DNA of 64,000 nucleotides, from the NCBI RefSeq assembly GCF_002872075.1, contig NZ_PGGU01000016.1:610508-674507 (forward strand), given 5' to 3'. The notes under the pieces were generated by a model. That model ran no database searches, had not been told where the DNA came from, and saw only the letters and a program-made list of their open reading frames with translations. Positions 8,779 through 16,639 of the stretch are shown here, piece by piece. The translations under genes were made by a program, and so were the position numbers. Every line of letters begins with the position of its first letter. The first letter of the stretch is position 1. This DNA comes from Microbacterium aurantiacum (GTDB taxonomy: Bacteria; Actinomycetota; Actinomycetes; Actinomycetales; Microbacteriaceae).

Positions 8779-9725
8779 CCGACACGGAGGCCGCCGCGAC
8801 GATCGTCGCGGCGGATGCCATCGCCGTGCTCGGAATCGACGTCGGGGGATCGAGCGTGAAGCATCTGCTCGCCAGAGCGGATGCCTCCACCGCCCGGCCT
8901 CCGGAGCCACTGGCACGGGGTCGGAACGCGACTCCGAAGTCCGCCCCGGTGGACGGGCTGGCCGCGATCGTGGAAGCCGTACGCGGGGATCGGAGACTGA
9001 CCCGTCTCGTACTGTCGATCCCCGGCATCGTCGACGAGGCCCGCGGCATCGTCGTGCGCTCCACGAACATCCCCGCCCTCGACGGCTGCGCTCTCGGCGA
9101 TCGGCTCGAAGCAGAACTCGGGATCCCGGTCGACGTCATCAACGACGGCCATGCCGCCGCGGTCGCCGAGGCGTCGTGGGGCGCGGGCGCCGGCGTCGAT
9201 GACGTCTTCGTCCTCGCGCTCGGCACCGGCATCGCCGGCGCCCACGTCGTCGGAGGTCGCGTCGTCCCGGGGGCGCACGGATCAGCCGGCGAACTCGGGC
9301 ACATCACGATCGATCCATCGGGAAGCGTCTGCTCGTGCGGCCGCCGGGGCTGCCTGGAGACGATCATCGGCGCCCCCGCTCTGCGTGCGGCGTGGGCCGA
9401 AGCGGGCGGATCCGGCGGGACGGAGTCGCTCTTCGCCGCGCACACGGACGGACACGCGGCCGCGAAGAGGGTCGTGGAGCATGCGGCGTCGGCACTGGCG
9501 GAGGCGATCCTCACCCTCTGCGCTCTCGTGGACCCCGGGTGCATCGTCATCGGCGGCGGCCTCGCCCAGGCGCCGCATCATCTGGTGACCCTCGCCGCGC
9601 GCTTCGTGGCGGAGCGGGCGACGTTCCACCGCATCCCGCCGATCGTTCCGGCCACGCTCGGCGAGTGGGCCGGCGCCAACGGCACCGTGCTGACGGCGCT
9701 GCTGCGGCAGGGCACTCTGGTCTGA
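8775..9725 (+). CDS. ROK-family sugar kinase
   Basis: A 316-residue ROK protein without an N-terminal DNA-binding domain, so a kinase rather than a repressor. It has the ATP phosphate loop GIDVGGSSVK near residue 20, the catalytic-base motif INDGHAAAVAE near 128, and the zinc motif from GHITIDPSG to CSCGRRGCLET. In the family these enzymes phosphorylate glucose, N-acetylglucosamine, N-acetylmannosamine and similar sugars. Being translationally coupled to a peptide transporter ATPase suggests that the imported compound carries a sugar or amino-sugar part released inside the cell. Substrate is not predictable from sequence alone. Confidence 0.88.
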   Translation: MTDTEAAATIVAADAIAVLGIDVGGSSVKHLLARADASTARPPEPLARGRNATPKSAPVDGLAAIVEAVRGDRRLTRLVLSIPGIVDEARGIVVRSTNIPALDGCALGDRLEAELGIPVDVINDGHAAAVAEASWGAGAGVDDVFVLALGTGIAGAHVVGGRVVPGAHGSAGELGHITIDPSGSVCSCGRRGCLETIIGAPALRAAWAEAGGSGGTESLFAAHTDGHAAAKRVVEHAASALAEAILTLCALVDPGCIVIGGGLAQAPHHLVTLAARFVAERATFHRIPPIVPATLGEWAGANGTVLTALLRQGTLV

Positions 9726-9761
9726 GGGGGCCTGCTGAGCGCTTCGGGCGTGCGCGTTCCT

Positions 9762-9824
9762 CGGAGATCTGCGCGTTCTTCGGACGAATTCGGCCAGATC
9801 GTCCGAAGAAGCTGCAGATCTCCG
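9762..9824. terminator. Long intergenic hairpin (26-bp arms)
   Basis: Arms at 9762-9787 and 9799-9824 are reverse complements except for three central bases, with an 11-base loop. The stem carries the words GGAGATCTGC and TTCTTCGGACGA. It closes the transporter-kinase operon and precedes the SDR gene. No T-run follows, so it may act as a processing or bidirectional termination element rather than a classical intrinsic terminator. Confidence 0.6.
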
Positions 9825-9893
9825 GGATTCGCGCGCAGGCGGGCGGTCCCCACGCGAACCGAACACCCAGGACACTCGCGTAAAATCGGCACA

Positions 9894-11411
9894 ATGACCG
9901 ATGCCGCATCCGTGAACCCCGACCTGGGTGCCGGCATCGACCCCGAAGACCTCGCCACCGCGTTGCGCGTCCTGAAGCAGATGGACCAGCTCGACGAGGA
10001 GCATCCGGACTTCGTCACCGTCCGCCGCGCGACGGCAGCGATGTTCAAGGCGGTCAAGCGCGTTCGTCGCAAGCAGATCCGGGATGCCATCGCCGACGCC
10101 GACAGAGCGGTCGTGGCCCGCACGGCGACCGGTGCTCCGGACCGCATCGACGACGAGACCCGCGGCAACGACCTCGCGACCAGCGTCGTCGACGCCCCGA
10201 TCGCAGGCGAGCTGCTCAAGCCGCGCAACTGCTACATCTGCAAGCAGCCGTACACGCTCGTCGATGCCTTCTACCACCAGCTCTGCCCCGACTGCGCGCG
10301 CTTCAGCCATGGCAAGCGCAACGCGCGCACCGACCTCAGCGGCAAGCGCGCGCTGCTCACCGGCGGCCGCGCGAAGATCGGCATGCACATCGCGCTACGG
10401 CTGCTCCGTGACGGCGCGCACACCACGATCACGACGCGCTTCCCCCGCGACGCGGTCCGCCGGTTCTCGGCGCTTCCGGATTCGGGAGAGTGGCTGCACC
10501 GGCTGCGCGTCGTCGGCATCGACCTGCGCGACCCGGCTCAGGTGATCGGTCTCGCGGACTCCGTCGCAGCTCAAGGTCCGCTCGACATCCTCATCAACAA
10601 CGCCGCGCAGACCGTGCGGCGTTCGCCCGGCTCGTACTCGCTGCTGGCGGATGCCGAGCTGCAGCCGCTTCCCGACGGACCGCTGCCCGAGATGGAGACG
10701 TTCGGGCACACTGCGGATCCGCACCCGCAGGCGCTGCAGGCCTCGGTCGATGCGCATCCGCTGCTCTCCGTCGCAGCTCTCGGCGGCACCATCGCCGAGC
10801 AGGGCGGTCAGGCGCTCACCGCGGAGGACCTCGCGCGACTCGCGATGGCACCGGGATCGTCGTCGCTGGAGAAGCACGCCGACGGCACCGCGATCGACGC
10901 CGGCGGCCTCGTGCCCGACGTCAACCGCGTGAACAGCTGGGTGCAGTCGATCGATCAGGTCGATCCGCTCGAGATGCTCGAGGTGCAGCTGTGCAACACC
11001 ACGGCGCCTTTCCTGCTCATCAGCCGGCTGCGGCCCTCGATGGCGGCATCCGATTCCCATCGCAAGTACGTGGTCAACGTCTCGGCGATGGAGGGTCAGT
11101 TCTCCCGGCGGTACAAGGGGCCGGGGCATCCGCACACGAACATGGCGAAGGCCGCGCTGAACATGCTCACCCGCACCAGCGCCGGCGAGATGCTCGAGAC
11201 CGACGGCATCCTGATGACCGCCGTCGACACCGGCTGGATCACCGACGAGCGTCCGCACTACACGAAGGTGCGCCTGGCCGAGGAGGGCTTCCACGCCCCG
11301 CTCGACCTCGTCGACGGCGCGGCTCGGGTGTACGACCCGATCGTGCGCGGCGAGGCCGGCGACGACATCCACGGCGTGTTCCTCAAGGACTACGAGCCCA
11401 GCCCCTGGTGA
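9894..11411 (+). CDS. SDR-family oxidoreductase with N-terminal extension
   Basis: A 505-residue protein. The first 130 residues are a charged, helical extension with a short cysteine pair region (CYICKQPY and LCPDCARF) that looks like a small zinc ribbon. From about residue 150 it is a short-chain dehydrogenase: nucleotide loop LTGGRAKIGMHIAL, NNAAQ, and the catalytic region NVSAMEGQFSRRY followed by HTNMAKAALN, where a lysine sits in the usual place. The canonical YxxxK tyrosine is not clear (HTNMAK), so the active site is altered. Between them lies an unusually long insert. Substrate unknown. The start ATG is 70 bases after the hairpin. Confidence 0.75.
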   Translation: MTDAASVNPDLGAGIDPEDLATALRVLKQMDQLDEEHPDFVTVRRATAAMFKAVKRVRRKQIRDAIADADRAVVARTATGAPDRIDDETRGNDLATSVVDAPIAGELLKPRNCYICKQPYTLVDAFYHQLCPDCARFSHGKRNARTDLSGKRALLTGGRAKIGMHIALRLLRDGAHTTITTRFPRDAVRRFSALPDSGEWLHRLRVVGIDLRDPAQVIGLADSVAAQGPLDILINNAAQTVRRSPGSYSLLADAELQPLPDGPLPEMETFGHTADPHPQALQASVDAHPLLSVAALGGTIAEQGGQALTAEDLARLAMAPGSSSLEKHADGTAIDAGGLVPDVNRVNSWVQSIDQVDPLEMLEVQLCNTTAPFLLISRLRPSMAASDSHRKYVVNVSAMEGQFSRRYKGPGHPHTNMAKAALNMLTRTSAGEMLETDGILMTAVDTGWITDERPHYTKVRLAEEGFHAPLDLVDGAARVYDPIVRGEAGDDIHGVFLKDYEPSPW

Positions 11412-11436
11412 TCGCGGGGTAGCCGGAAGCCGCGGG

Positions 11437-11775
11437 TCAGCGCGCGCGGGCCTCGAGGTTCGCCGAGGCCCAGGTGCCGAGCTGGTCGAGGATCGGCAGC
11501 AGGCCCTGACCGCTCGCGGTCAGCGCATAAGACACGGTGATGGGTGGGCCGGCGTCGACCGTGCGAGCGACGAGCCCGGCCTCGGCGAGCTCGGCGAGCC
11601 GGTCGGAGAGCACCGTGTCGCTGATGCCGACGACCGCGCGGCGCAGGGCGACGAACGTCGAGGGACCTCCGCCGAGCGAGGCGATGATCATGCCGTTCCA
11701 GCGTTTGCCGAGCACGCTGAAGGCCAGTGTGACGGCGGCGTCGCACACATGAAGCTCTTCCCCGGTCTCGGGCAT
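11437..11775 (-). CDS. HxlR-family winged-helix regulator
   Basis: A 112-residue dimeric DNA-binding protein of the HxlR/DUF24 type. It has the N-terminal cysteine seen in redox-sensing members (LHVCDAAVTLAFSVLGKRW), the recognition helix region (RRAVVGISDTVLSDRLAELAEAGLV) and the beta wing. HxlR proteins with this cysteine often sense quinones or electrophiles and repress a neighbouring oxidoreductase. It is divergent from the azoreductase gene with 77 bases between, the standard arrangement for such control. It ends 25 bases from the convergent SDR gene. Confidence 0.87.
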   Translation of the reverse strand: MPETGEELHVCDAAVTLAFSVLGKRWNGMIIASLGGGPSTFVALRRAVVGISDTVLSDRLAELAEAGLVARTVDAGPPITVSYALTASGQGLLPILDQLGTWASANLEARAR

Positions 11776-11807
11776 GACTCCATCCTACCTGTGCTACGTT
11801 AACCGAT

Positions 11808-11842
11808 GTCGCTAAGAAAAACGAAGCGACTACGAAAAACGA
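11808..11842. promoter_or_regulatory. Candidate HxlR operator between divergent genes
   Basis: The intergenic stretch contains the inverted pair GTCGCT (11808-11813) and AGCGAC (11825-11830), and the direct repeat GAAAAACGA at 11816-11824 and 11834-11842. These overlap the probable promoter of the azoreductase gene. The arrangement fits the dimer binding sites of HxlR proteins, but the exact site is a guess. Confidence 0.35.
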
Positions 11843-11852
11843 GAGGCTTGTC

Positions 11853-12509
11853 ATGTCCCTGTTCCGTCTGGATGCCAGCATCCTTCCCGCGTCGTCCGCC
11901 AGTCGTGCGCTCGCCGACCTCGTCGAGGCCGAGTGGACGGCATCCCACCCAGACTCGACGGTGACCCGTCGTGACCTGGCTGCCGACCCGGTCCCCGCGA
12001 CCGCCTGGGCCGAGGCCGTCACCGGTGGCTTCGTCGATGCGGACCAGCGCACGCCCGCGCAGAACGAAGCGCGCGCCCTCGCGACGAGCTTCGCCGACGA
12101 GCTGATCGGCGCCGATGCGCTGCTGTTCGCCGTGCCGCTGTACAACTACGGCGTCTCGCAGCATTTCAAGACCTGGTTCGACCTCGCCTACACCGACTCG
12201 CGCATCGATCCGGCGGGCACGGCGCTGCGGGGCAAGCCCGCGACACTGGTCACCGTGCTCGGCGGCAACTACGCGCCCGGTACGCCGAAGCACGGCTGGG
12301 ACCACTCGACCGGCTGGCTGCGCCGCGTGCTCGAAGACGTCTGGGGCCTCGATCTGCGCGTCGTGCAGCGTCCGTTCACCCTCGTGGGCGTGAACCCGGC
12401 ACTCGACGCCTTCGCCGACACCGCGCAGGAGCTCAAGGCGGCGGCCGAGACGGATGCCGTCGCCTACGGCCGCGAGGTTGCGGCGCTGCGGGGGGCGCAG
12501 GTCGCCTGA
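11853..12509 (+). CDS. FMN-dependent NADH-azoreductase (flavodoxin-2 fold)
   Basis: A 218-residue cytoplasmic flavoprotein. The N-terminus MSLFRLDASILPASSASRAL carries the FMN phosphate-binding serines of the AzoR family, PLYNYGVSQHFKTWFD is the conserved FMN/quinone loop, and GGNYAPGTPKHGWDH matches the second flavin contact region. These enzymes reduce quinones and azo dyes by two electrons and protect against electrophile stress. GAGAGG upstream gives a good ribosome site for ATG 11853. Divergent transcription from an HxlR gene supports induction by quinone-like compounds (inference). Confidence 0.87.
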   Translation: MSLFRLDASILPASSASRALADLVEAEWTASHPDSTVTRRDLAADPVPATAWAEAVTGGFVDADQRTPAQNEARALATSFADELIGADALLFAVPLYNYGVSQHFKTWFDLAYTDSRIDPAGTALRGKPATLVTVLGGNYAPGTPKHGWDHSTGWLRRVLEDVWGLDLRVVQRPFTLVGVNPALDAFADTAQELKAAAETDAVAYGREVAALRGAQVA

Positions 12510-12537
12510 CCCGCGGATTCTCTCGCGTGCAGCACGC

Positions 12538-12578
12538 ACGGATGCAGGGCCGGAACGCGCGTCCGGCCCTGCATCCGT
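12538..12578. terminator. Bidirectional terminator hairpin
   Basis: A perfect 17-bp stem, 12538-12554 with 12562-12578 (core GGATGCAGGGCCGG), and a 7-base loop. It lies between the converging azoreductase and NRAMP-like genes, where it can end transcripts from both sides. Confidence 0.75.
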
Positions 12579-12593
12579 CGGGTGATCGGCGAT

Positions 12594-13901
12594 CTAGCCG
12601 ATCAGGGTCAGGAACAGCCGCACCGACAGGGCGAGCACGGCCAGCAGGCCGATGACGCCGGCTGTGTTCTGCCACCAGGTGTTGCGCATGTCGCCCATCA
12701 GCGTCACGCGGTTCGCCATGATGATGATCAGTGCGGCGAGCACCGGGGCGACGAACACCGTCAGGGCCTGCGCGATCACAATCAGCTGCACGGGCGACTG
12801 CTGGAAGATCACCGTCACGGCGATGCCGAACACGAGGATGCCGGCGCTGACGAGCTTTGCGGTCAGCGAACTCGATGACGCACCCTTGCCGAGTCCGTCG
12901 GACAGCATCGTGCCGCCGGCCGTCGCGTTCGCGATCATCGACGAGAACGCGGCGCCGAAGAATCCGAGCGCGAACACGGTCGATCCCACGGGGCCAGCGA
13001 GGGGCTCGAAGATGCCGGCGAGGGCCACGACCGTCGGCGCCGCCTCTCCGGTCTTGCCCAGAACGGATGCCGCGACCACGATCACCAGAGCGGTCATGAT
13101 GCCGGGAGCCACGATGCCCGGAATGGTGTCGACGATCGTGACGTCACGGTACTCGGCCTCGGTGCGGCCGCGTTCCTTCGTGCCGTAGGCGGTGTAGAAC
13201 GCCGCGTTGATCGAGAAGTTCGTGCCGACGAGGGCCACGATGAGCAGCCAGGCACCGCCGGGGAAGGTCGGAAGCAGGCCTGAACCTGCAGCCGCCCAGT
13301 CGGGGTTCGAGATGAACGCCGAGGCGACGAAGGCGATCGCCATCAGCGCCACGATGACGATGAGCACCTTCTCCACGACCCGGTACACGTTGCGCAGCAG
13401 AAGGAGCGCGGCGACCGCGGCGGTGCAGATCACCGTCCACATGATCGGGCTTCCGCCGAAGAGCATCGACAGGCCGAGGCCGGATCCGACGGCGTTGCCG
13501 ACCGAGAAGCACAGAGTGATGAGGAAGACGCCGATGCCGGCGAGGACGCCGACCCAGCCGCCCAGGTGCTCCTTGATGGAGGAGATCAGCGACAGGGGCG
13601 ACTTGATGCCGAGCCGTACCGCCATGTCGGTGAGGAAGATCATCAGGATCGTCGACACCACGATCACCCAGATGAGGGCGTACTGGTAGCCGCTGCCCGC
13701 CTGTACCGCGGTCGTCAGGTTGCCGGGGCCGAACTGCCAGGCGCCCGCGACGAACGCCGGGCCGATGAGGGCCAGGTGCTGCCAGAAGGGGCGCCGTTGC
13801 TTGCGTGAGGAGACGATGTTCTTCATCGTCTCAGTGGAGACCCGCCCGTAGCCAGTGCCGGGTGTGGTCGAGGCGTGACGCGTCTTCGTGCGTTCGTTCA
13901 T
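12594..13901 (-). CDS. NRAMP-family transporter lacking canonical metal ligands
   Basis: A 435-residue membrane protein with about 11 helices of the NRAMP (LeuT) fold. The first-helix motif, DPGN in true manganese/iron NRAMPs, reads GPGN at residues 58-61, so the metal-coordinating aspartate is missing. In helix 6, where metal transporters have a Met-Pro-His motif, this protein has VGTNFSIN (residues 225-232), losing the soft metal ligand. It may carry magnesium, another cation or an organic substrate. The start at 13901 has AAGGAC upstream; it is encoded after the DapA/NanA-like aldolase and was probably recruited for that pathway. The family is certain, metal transport is doubtful. Confidence 0.85.
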   Translation of the reverse strand: MNERTKTRHASTTPGTGYGRVSTETMKNIVSSRKQRRPFWQHLALIGPAFVAGAWQFGPGNLTTAVQAGSGYQYALIWVIVVSTILMIFLTDMAVRLGIKSPLSLISSIKEHLGGWVGVLAGIGVFLITLCFSVGNAVGSGLGLSMLFGGSPIMWTVICTAAVAALLLLRNVYRVVEKVLIVIVALMAIAFVASAFISNPDWAAAGSGLLPTFPGGAWLLIVALVGTNFSINAAFYTAYGTKERGRTEAEYRDVTIVDTIPGIVAPGIMTALVIVVAASVLGKTGEAAPTVVALAGIFEPLAGPVGSTVFALGFFGAAFSSMIANATAGGTMLSDGLGKGASSSSLTAKLVSAGILVFGIAVTVIFQQSPVQLIVIAQALTVFVAPVLAALIIIMANRVTLMGDMRNTWWQNTAGVIGLLAVLALSVRLFLTLIG

Positions 13902-14002
13902 GATCTTGTCCTTCGAGTCGTCGTTGACTGCAGGGTCTCGCCCGCCGGGGGCGGAAGGAGAGGGGGGTGGGGCGGCCTCGGGTGGCCGCCCCACCCGGGG
14001 GA

Positions 14003-14938
14003 TCACGCGGAGACGGTGACCCTGCCGAGCCCCGCCAGTGCGAAGGCGGCAGCGATCTCCGCATCCGCTCCGTCCGGAAGGGGGAGCAGCGGTGTGCGGA
14101 CCGTGGCGTGCTCGAGGATGCCGCGCTGCACGAGGCCCCACTTCAGAGCGACGGTGCCCTCCATGTGGGAGCCGCGGTGATAGACGTTCTGGGTCACCGG
14201 GAGCAGGCGCTCGTGGATGGCGTGGGCGGCTTCGTAGTCGCGTGCCTTGCCTGCGGCGATGAGCTCGATGAGCGGCTCGGGCGCGACGTTCCCGTAGCCG
14301 ACGAGCAGTCCATCGACGTCGAACATCGTCGGCAGCAGGTACTCGTCGTGGCAGGAGAGGATCTGCAGCTCGGGGTAGGCCGCACGGAGCGCAGGGATCT
14401 CGGTGTACCAGCGACGCATGTTGCGGACGCCGTTCTTGGTGGCGAACACGCCGTCCTGGCCGGCGATCTCGAGCTGCGTGTCGAGGTCGTAGGTCGCCTT
14501 GGTGTTGTCGGGGTACTGGAAGAGGATCAGCGGCAGGCCGGACTCCTCGTGGATCTCGCGGTAACGCGACTGCGGGGCGCCCTGCTGGTAGCCGAAGCGC
14601 AGCCAGCCGTGGGAGGGATAGACGAGCCCCGCGGCGGCACCCGCGTCGACGGCGGCCTTCGCCTCGAGGGCGGCTGTCCTGTTGCCTTCCTTGGTGATGC
14701 CGGCGATCACGGGCACACGACCGTCGGTCGAGGCGACGAACGCGCGGATGACGTCGAGCTGCTCCTCGTCGGTGAGGAAGGTGCCTTCGCCCGCGTGCCC
14801 GAGCACGACCAGGCTCTTGACGCCGTCGATCGAGCCGAGCCAGGAGCCGAGGCGCTGGATGGCCTCGTAGTCGACGGCGCCGTCCTCGGTGAACGGCGTG
14901 ACGGGGGCGGGGTTGAGGCCGCGGAGGTCGAGGGTCAT
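14003..14938 (-). CDS. Dihydrodipicolinate synthase/N-acetylneuraminate lyase family aldolase
   Basis: A 311-residue TIM-barrel aldolase of the DapA family. Lys168 (FATKNG) is the Schiff-base lysine and Tyr142 (FQYP) the catalytic tyrosine; GHAGEG at 47-52 replaces the GTTGE loop of true DapA, so this is not the lysine-pathway enzyme. Such paralogues condense or cleave pyruvate with sugar-acid aldehydes, for example in sialate, 2-keto-3-deoxygluconate or hydroxyproline breakdown. It is transcribed ahead of the NRAMP-like transporter (101 bases between) and divergent from a LacI regulator that should control it through three operators in its leader. Confidence 0.87.
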   Translation of the reverse strand: MTLDLRGLNPAPVTPFTEDGAVDYEAIQRLGSWLGSIDGVKSLVVLGHAGEGTFLTDEEQLDVIRAFVASTDGRVPVIAGITKEGNRTAALEAKAAVDAGAAAGLVYPSHGWLRFGYQQGAPQSRYREIHEESGLPLILFQYPDNTKATYDLDTQLEIAGQDGVFATKNGVRNMRRWYTEIPALRAAYPELQILSCHDEYLLPTMFDVDGLLVGYGNVAPEPLIELIAAGKARDYEAAHAIHERLLPVTQNVYHRGSHMEGTVALKWGLVQRGILEHATVRTPLLPLPDGADAEIAAAFALAGLGRVTVSA

Positions 14939-14991
14939 GATCGGTCCTTTCCTTGGAGCTTCGTCGCTGTTTCTACTCGTCTTCGAGTTCT

Positions 14992-15027
14992 GGGAACGTT
15001 CGCGGGAACGTTTGCAGGAACGATTGC
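14992..15027. promoter_or_regulatory. Three tandem 12-bp LacI operators
   Basis: Three contiguous units, GGGAACGTTCGC (14992-15003), GGGAACGTTTGC (15004-15015) and AGGAACGATTGC (15016-15027), match each other at 9 or more of 12 positions. The first is a near-perfect palindrome around the central CG, the usual form of LacI-family sites. They lie at and just after the predicted start of the aldolase transcript. Confidence 0.65.
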
Positions 15028-15028
15028 A

Positions 15029-15057
15029 AGTATGATCGGGGATGCCGGGGTTGTCAA
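15029..15057 (-). promoter_or_regulatory. Promoter of the aldolase-transporter operon
   Basis: On the minus strand, TTGACA (15057-15052) and CATACT (15034-15029) are separated by exactly 17 bases. Transcription would start near 15022, inside the third operator unit, so the bound LacI protein would block initiation and elongation. The position also argues against ATG 15042 as the start of the LacI gene. Confidence 0.6.
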
Positions 15058-15089
15058 CACCCGATCAGGATCGCGTCGAGGAGGATGCC

Positions 15090-16100
15090 GTGGACGAGCA
15101 GCAGGAGCGACACGTCGTCACCCTGAAGGATGTCGCCGCGGCATCCGGCGTCAGCATCTCCACGGTCAGCCGCGTGCTCGACGACCGGACGCCCCCGTCG
15201 CGGTCCTCCACCGCCGAGAAGGTCCGCCGGATCGCCGACGAGCTCGGCTACCGCCGCAACATGTTCGCCTCCGGTCTGCGGCGAGGGGCCACCGGGACCA
15301 TCGGCGTTCTCGTGCCGCGACTCACCGATCACGTCATGGCGCTGATGTACGAGGCGATCGAGCGCACAGCGCGGAGCCGCGGTTCGTTCGCCGTTGTCGC
15401 GACATGCGGCGATGACCCCGCCGAGGAGCGACGCGCGACGGAGACCCTGCTCGATCGCAACGTCGACGGCCTCGTCCTCGCCACAGCACGGCTGGACGAC
15501 GACCTGCCTGCCTCCCTCCGCGAACGGGGCATCCCGCACGCGCTGGTGCTGCGCACCGATGGTGTGAGCCCTTCCGCACTCGGCGACGATGAGGCCGGCG
15601 GGTACTTCGCCGCTCGCCACCTGATCGACCTCGGGCATCGCGAGATCGCGATCATCACAGGCCCCTCGTTCACATCCAGCGCCCGGGATCGGCTGGCCGG
15701 TGCCCGTCGCGCTCTCGATGAAGCGGGCCTGGTGCTCCCTGAAGATCGCGTCATCTCGACGGGCTACGGGATCGAATCGGGGAATCTCGCCGGTCGGGCG
15801 CTTCTCGCGAATGCGGCATCGCGGCCCACCGCGGTCTTCGCGGCGAACGACAACCAGGCGATCGGAGTGGTCGCCGCCGCGACCGCAGCGGGACTCGGCG
15901 TCGGAGCCGATCTCTCGATCATCGGCTACAACGACATCCCGCTGGCGGCGATGCTCCCCGTGCCGCTGACGTCGGTGCGCACCCCGTTCGACCAGATCGC
16001 CGTCAGCGCGCTCGACATGCTGGGCAGCCCGGCCGGCAGCGTGACCCGCGCGCTTCCCACGCTCATCCCGCGCGCGTCGACGACGGCCGTGCGACGCTGA
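15090..16100 (+). CDS. LacI-family transcriptional regulator
   Basis: A 336-residue repressor. The N-terminal helix-turn-helix with hinge reads VTLKDVAAASGVSISTVSRV; the rest is the periplasmic-binding-protein-like effector domain, including FAANDNQAIGV and the C-terminal SIIGYNDIPLAAMLPVPLTS typical of the family. GTG 15090 is preferred because GAGGAGG lies five bases upstream; ATG 15042 is in frame but sits in the opposing promoter. It is divergent from the aldolase gene and should bind the triple operator between them. The effector is probably the sugar or sugar acid degraded by the aldolase (inference). Confidence 0.88.
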   Translation: MDEQQERHVVTLKDVAAASGVSISTVSRVLDDRTPPSRSSTAEKVRRIADELGYRRNMFASGLRRGATGTIGVLVPRLTDHVMALMYEAIERTARSRGSFAVVATCGDDPAEERRATETLLDRNVDGLVLATARLDDDLPASLRERGIPHALVLRTDGVSPSALGDDEAGGYFAARHLIDLGHREIAIITGPSFTSSARDRLAGARRALDEAGLVLPEDRVISTGYGIESGNLAGRALLANAASRPTAVFAANDNQAIGVVAAATAAGLGVGADLSIIGYNDIPLAAMLPVPLTSVRTPFDQIAVSALDMLGSPAGSVTRALPTLIPRASTTAVRR

Positions 16101-16104
16101 GACC

Positions 16105-16163
16105 GATCCCGCAAGCGATCACGATCCCGATCCCGATCCCGATCCCGATCCCGATCCCGCAAG
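16105..16163. repeat. Hexanucleotide tandem repeat (GATCCC)6
   Basis: Six exact copies of GATCCC occupy 16123-16158 directly after the LacI stop, flanked on both sides by GATCCCGCAAG (16105-16115 and 16153-16163). The tract is intergenic and ends 33 bases before the next start. It is a likely slippage site; no function is visible. Confidence 0.9.
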
Positions 16164-16195
16164 AATCGTCATGCCGCGGCGGGCAGGCTGAAGTC

Positions 16196-16639
16196 ATGAG
16201 AATCACACAGGAGCAGTTCACCATCGTCGGCCTTCCCCTAAGGACGAACAACCGGGAGGCGGCGTCGGCCATCCCGCCGCACTGGGAGTCGTTCGTGCAG
16301 GCCGATGTCGCGGGGAGCACGGGCGCCGGGGGCGACGTCTATGCCGTGTACGCCGATCACGAGCATGCCGGCGTCGACAACCTCGGCGACTACACGCTCG
16401 TCATCGGTCACCGGGTTCCCGACGGGACCGTCCCGCCGGAGGGACTGGCCGCCGTGGTCGTGCCACGATCCGACCGCGAAATAGTCGAACTGGAACCGGG
16501 CCGCCCTGACCTCGTGGGCGAGGCATGGCAGCGGATCTGGGCGCGGGAGGACCTCGACCTGAGCTACCTCGCCGACTTCGAACGGTACGCCGCGGACGGC
16601 GGCATCGAGATCTCGCCGGGGCTACGCTCGGCATCGTGA
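16196..16639 (+). CDS. GyrI-like effector-binding domain protein
   Basis: A 147-residue single-domain protein of the AraC effector-binding (GyrI-like/SRPBCC-like) family: N-terminal FTIVGLPLRTNN strand, central HWESFVQ helix, and YTLVIGH...VPDGTVPPEG followed by WQRIW and an acidic LSYLADFERY helix. Stand-alone members bind small hydrophobic drugs or interact with gyrase. Its stop overlaps the GTGA start of an AraC regulator that carries the same kind of domain at its C-terminus, so the two are co-expressed. Confidence 0.75.
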   Translation: MRITQEQFTIVGLPLRTNNREAASAIPPHWESFVQADVAGSTGAGGDVYAVYADHEHAGVDNLGDYTLVIGHRVPDGTVPPEGLAAVVVPRSDREIVELEPGRPDLVGEAWQRIWAREDLDLSYLADFERYAADGGIEISPGLRSAS

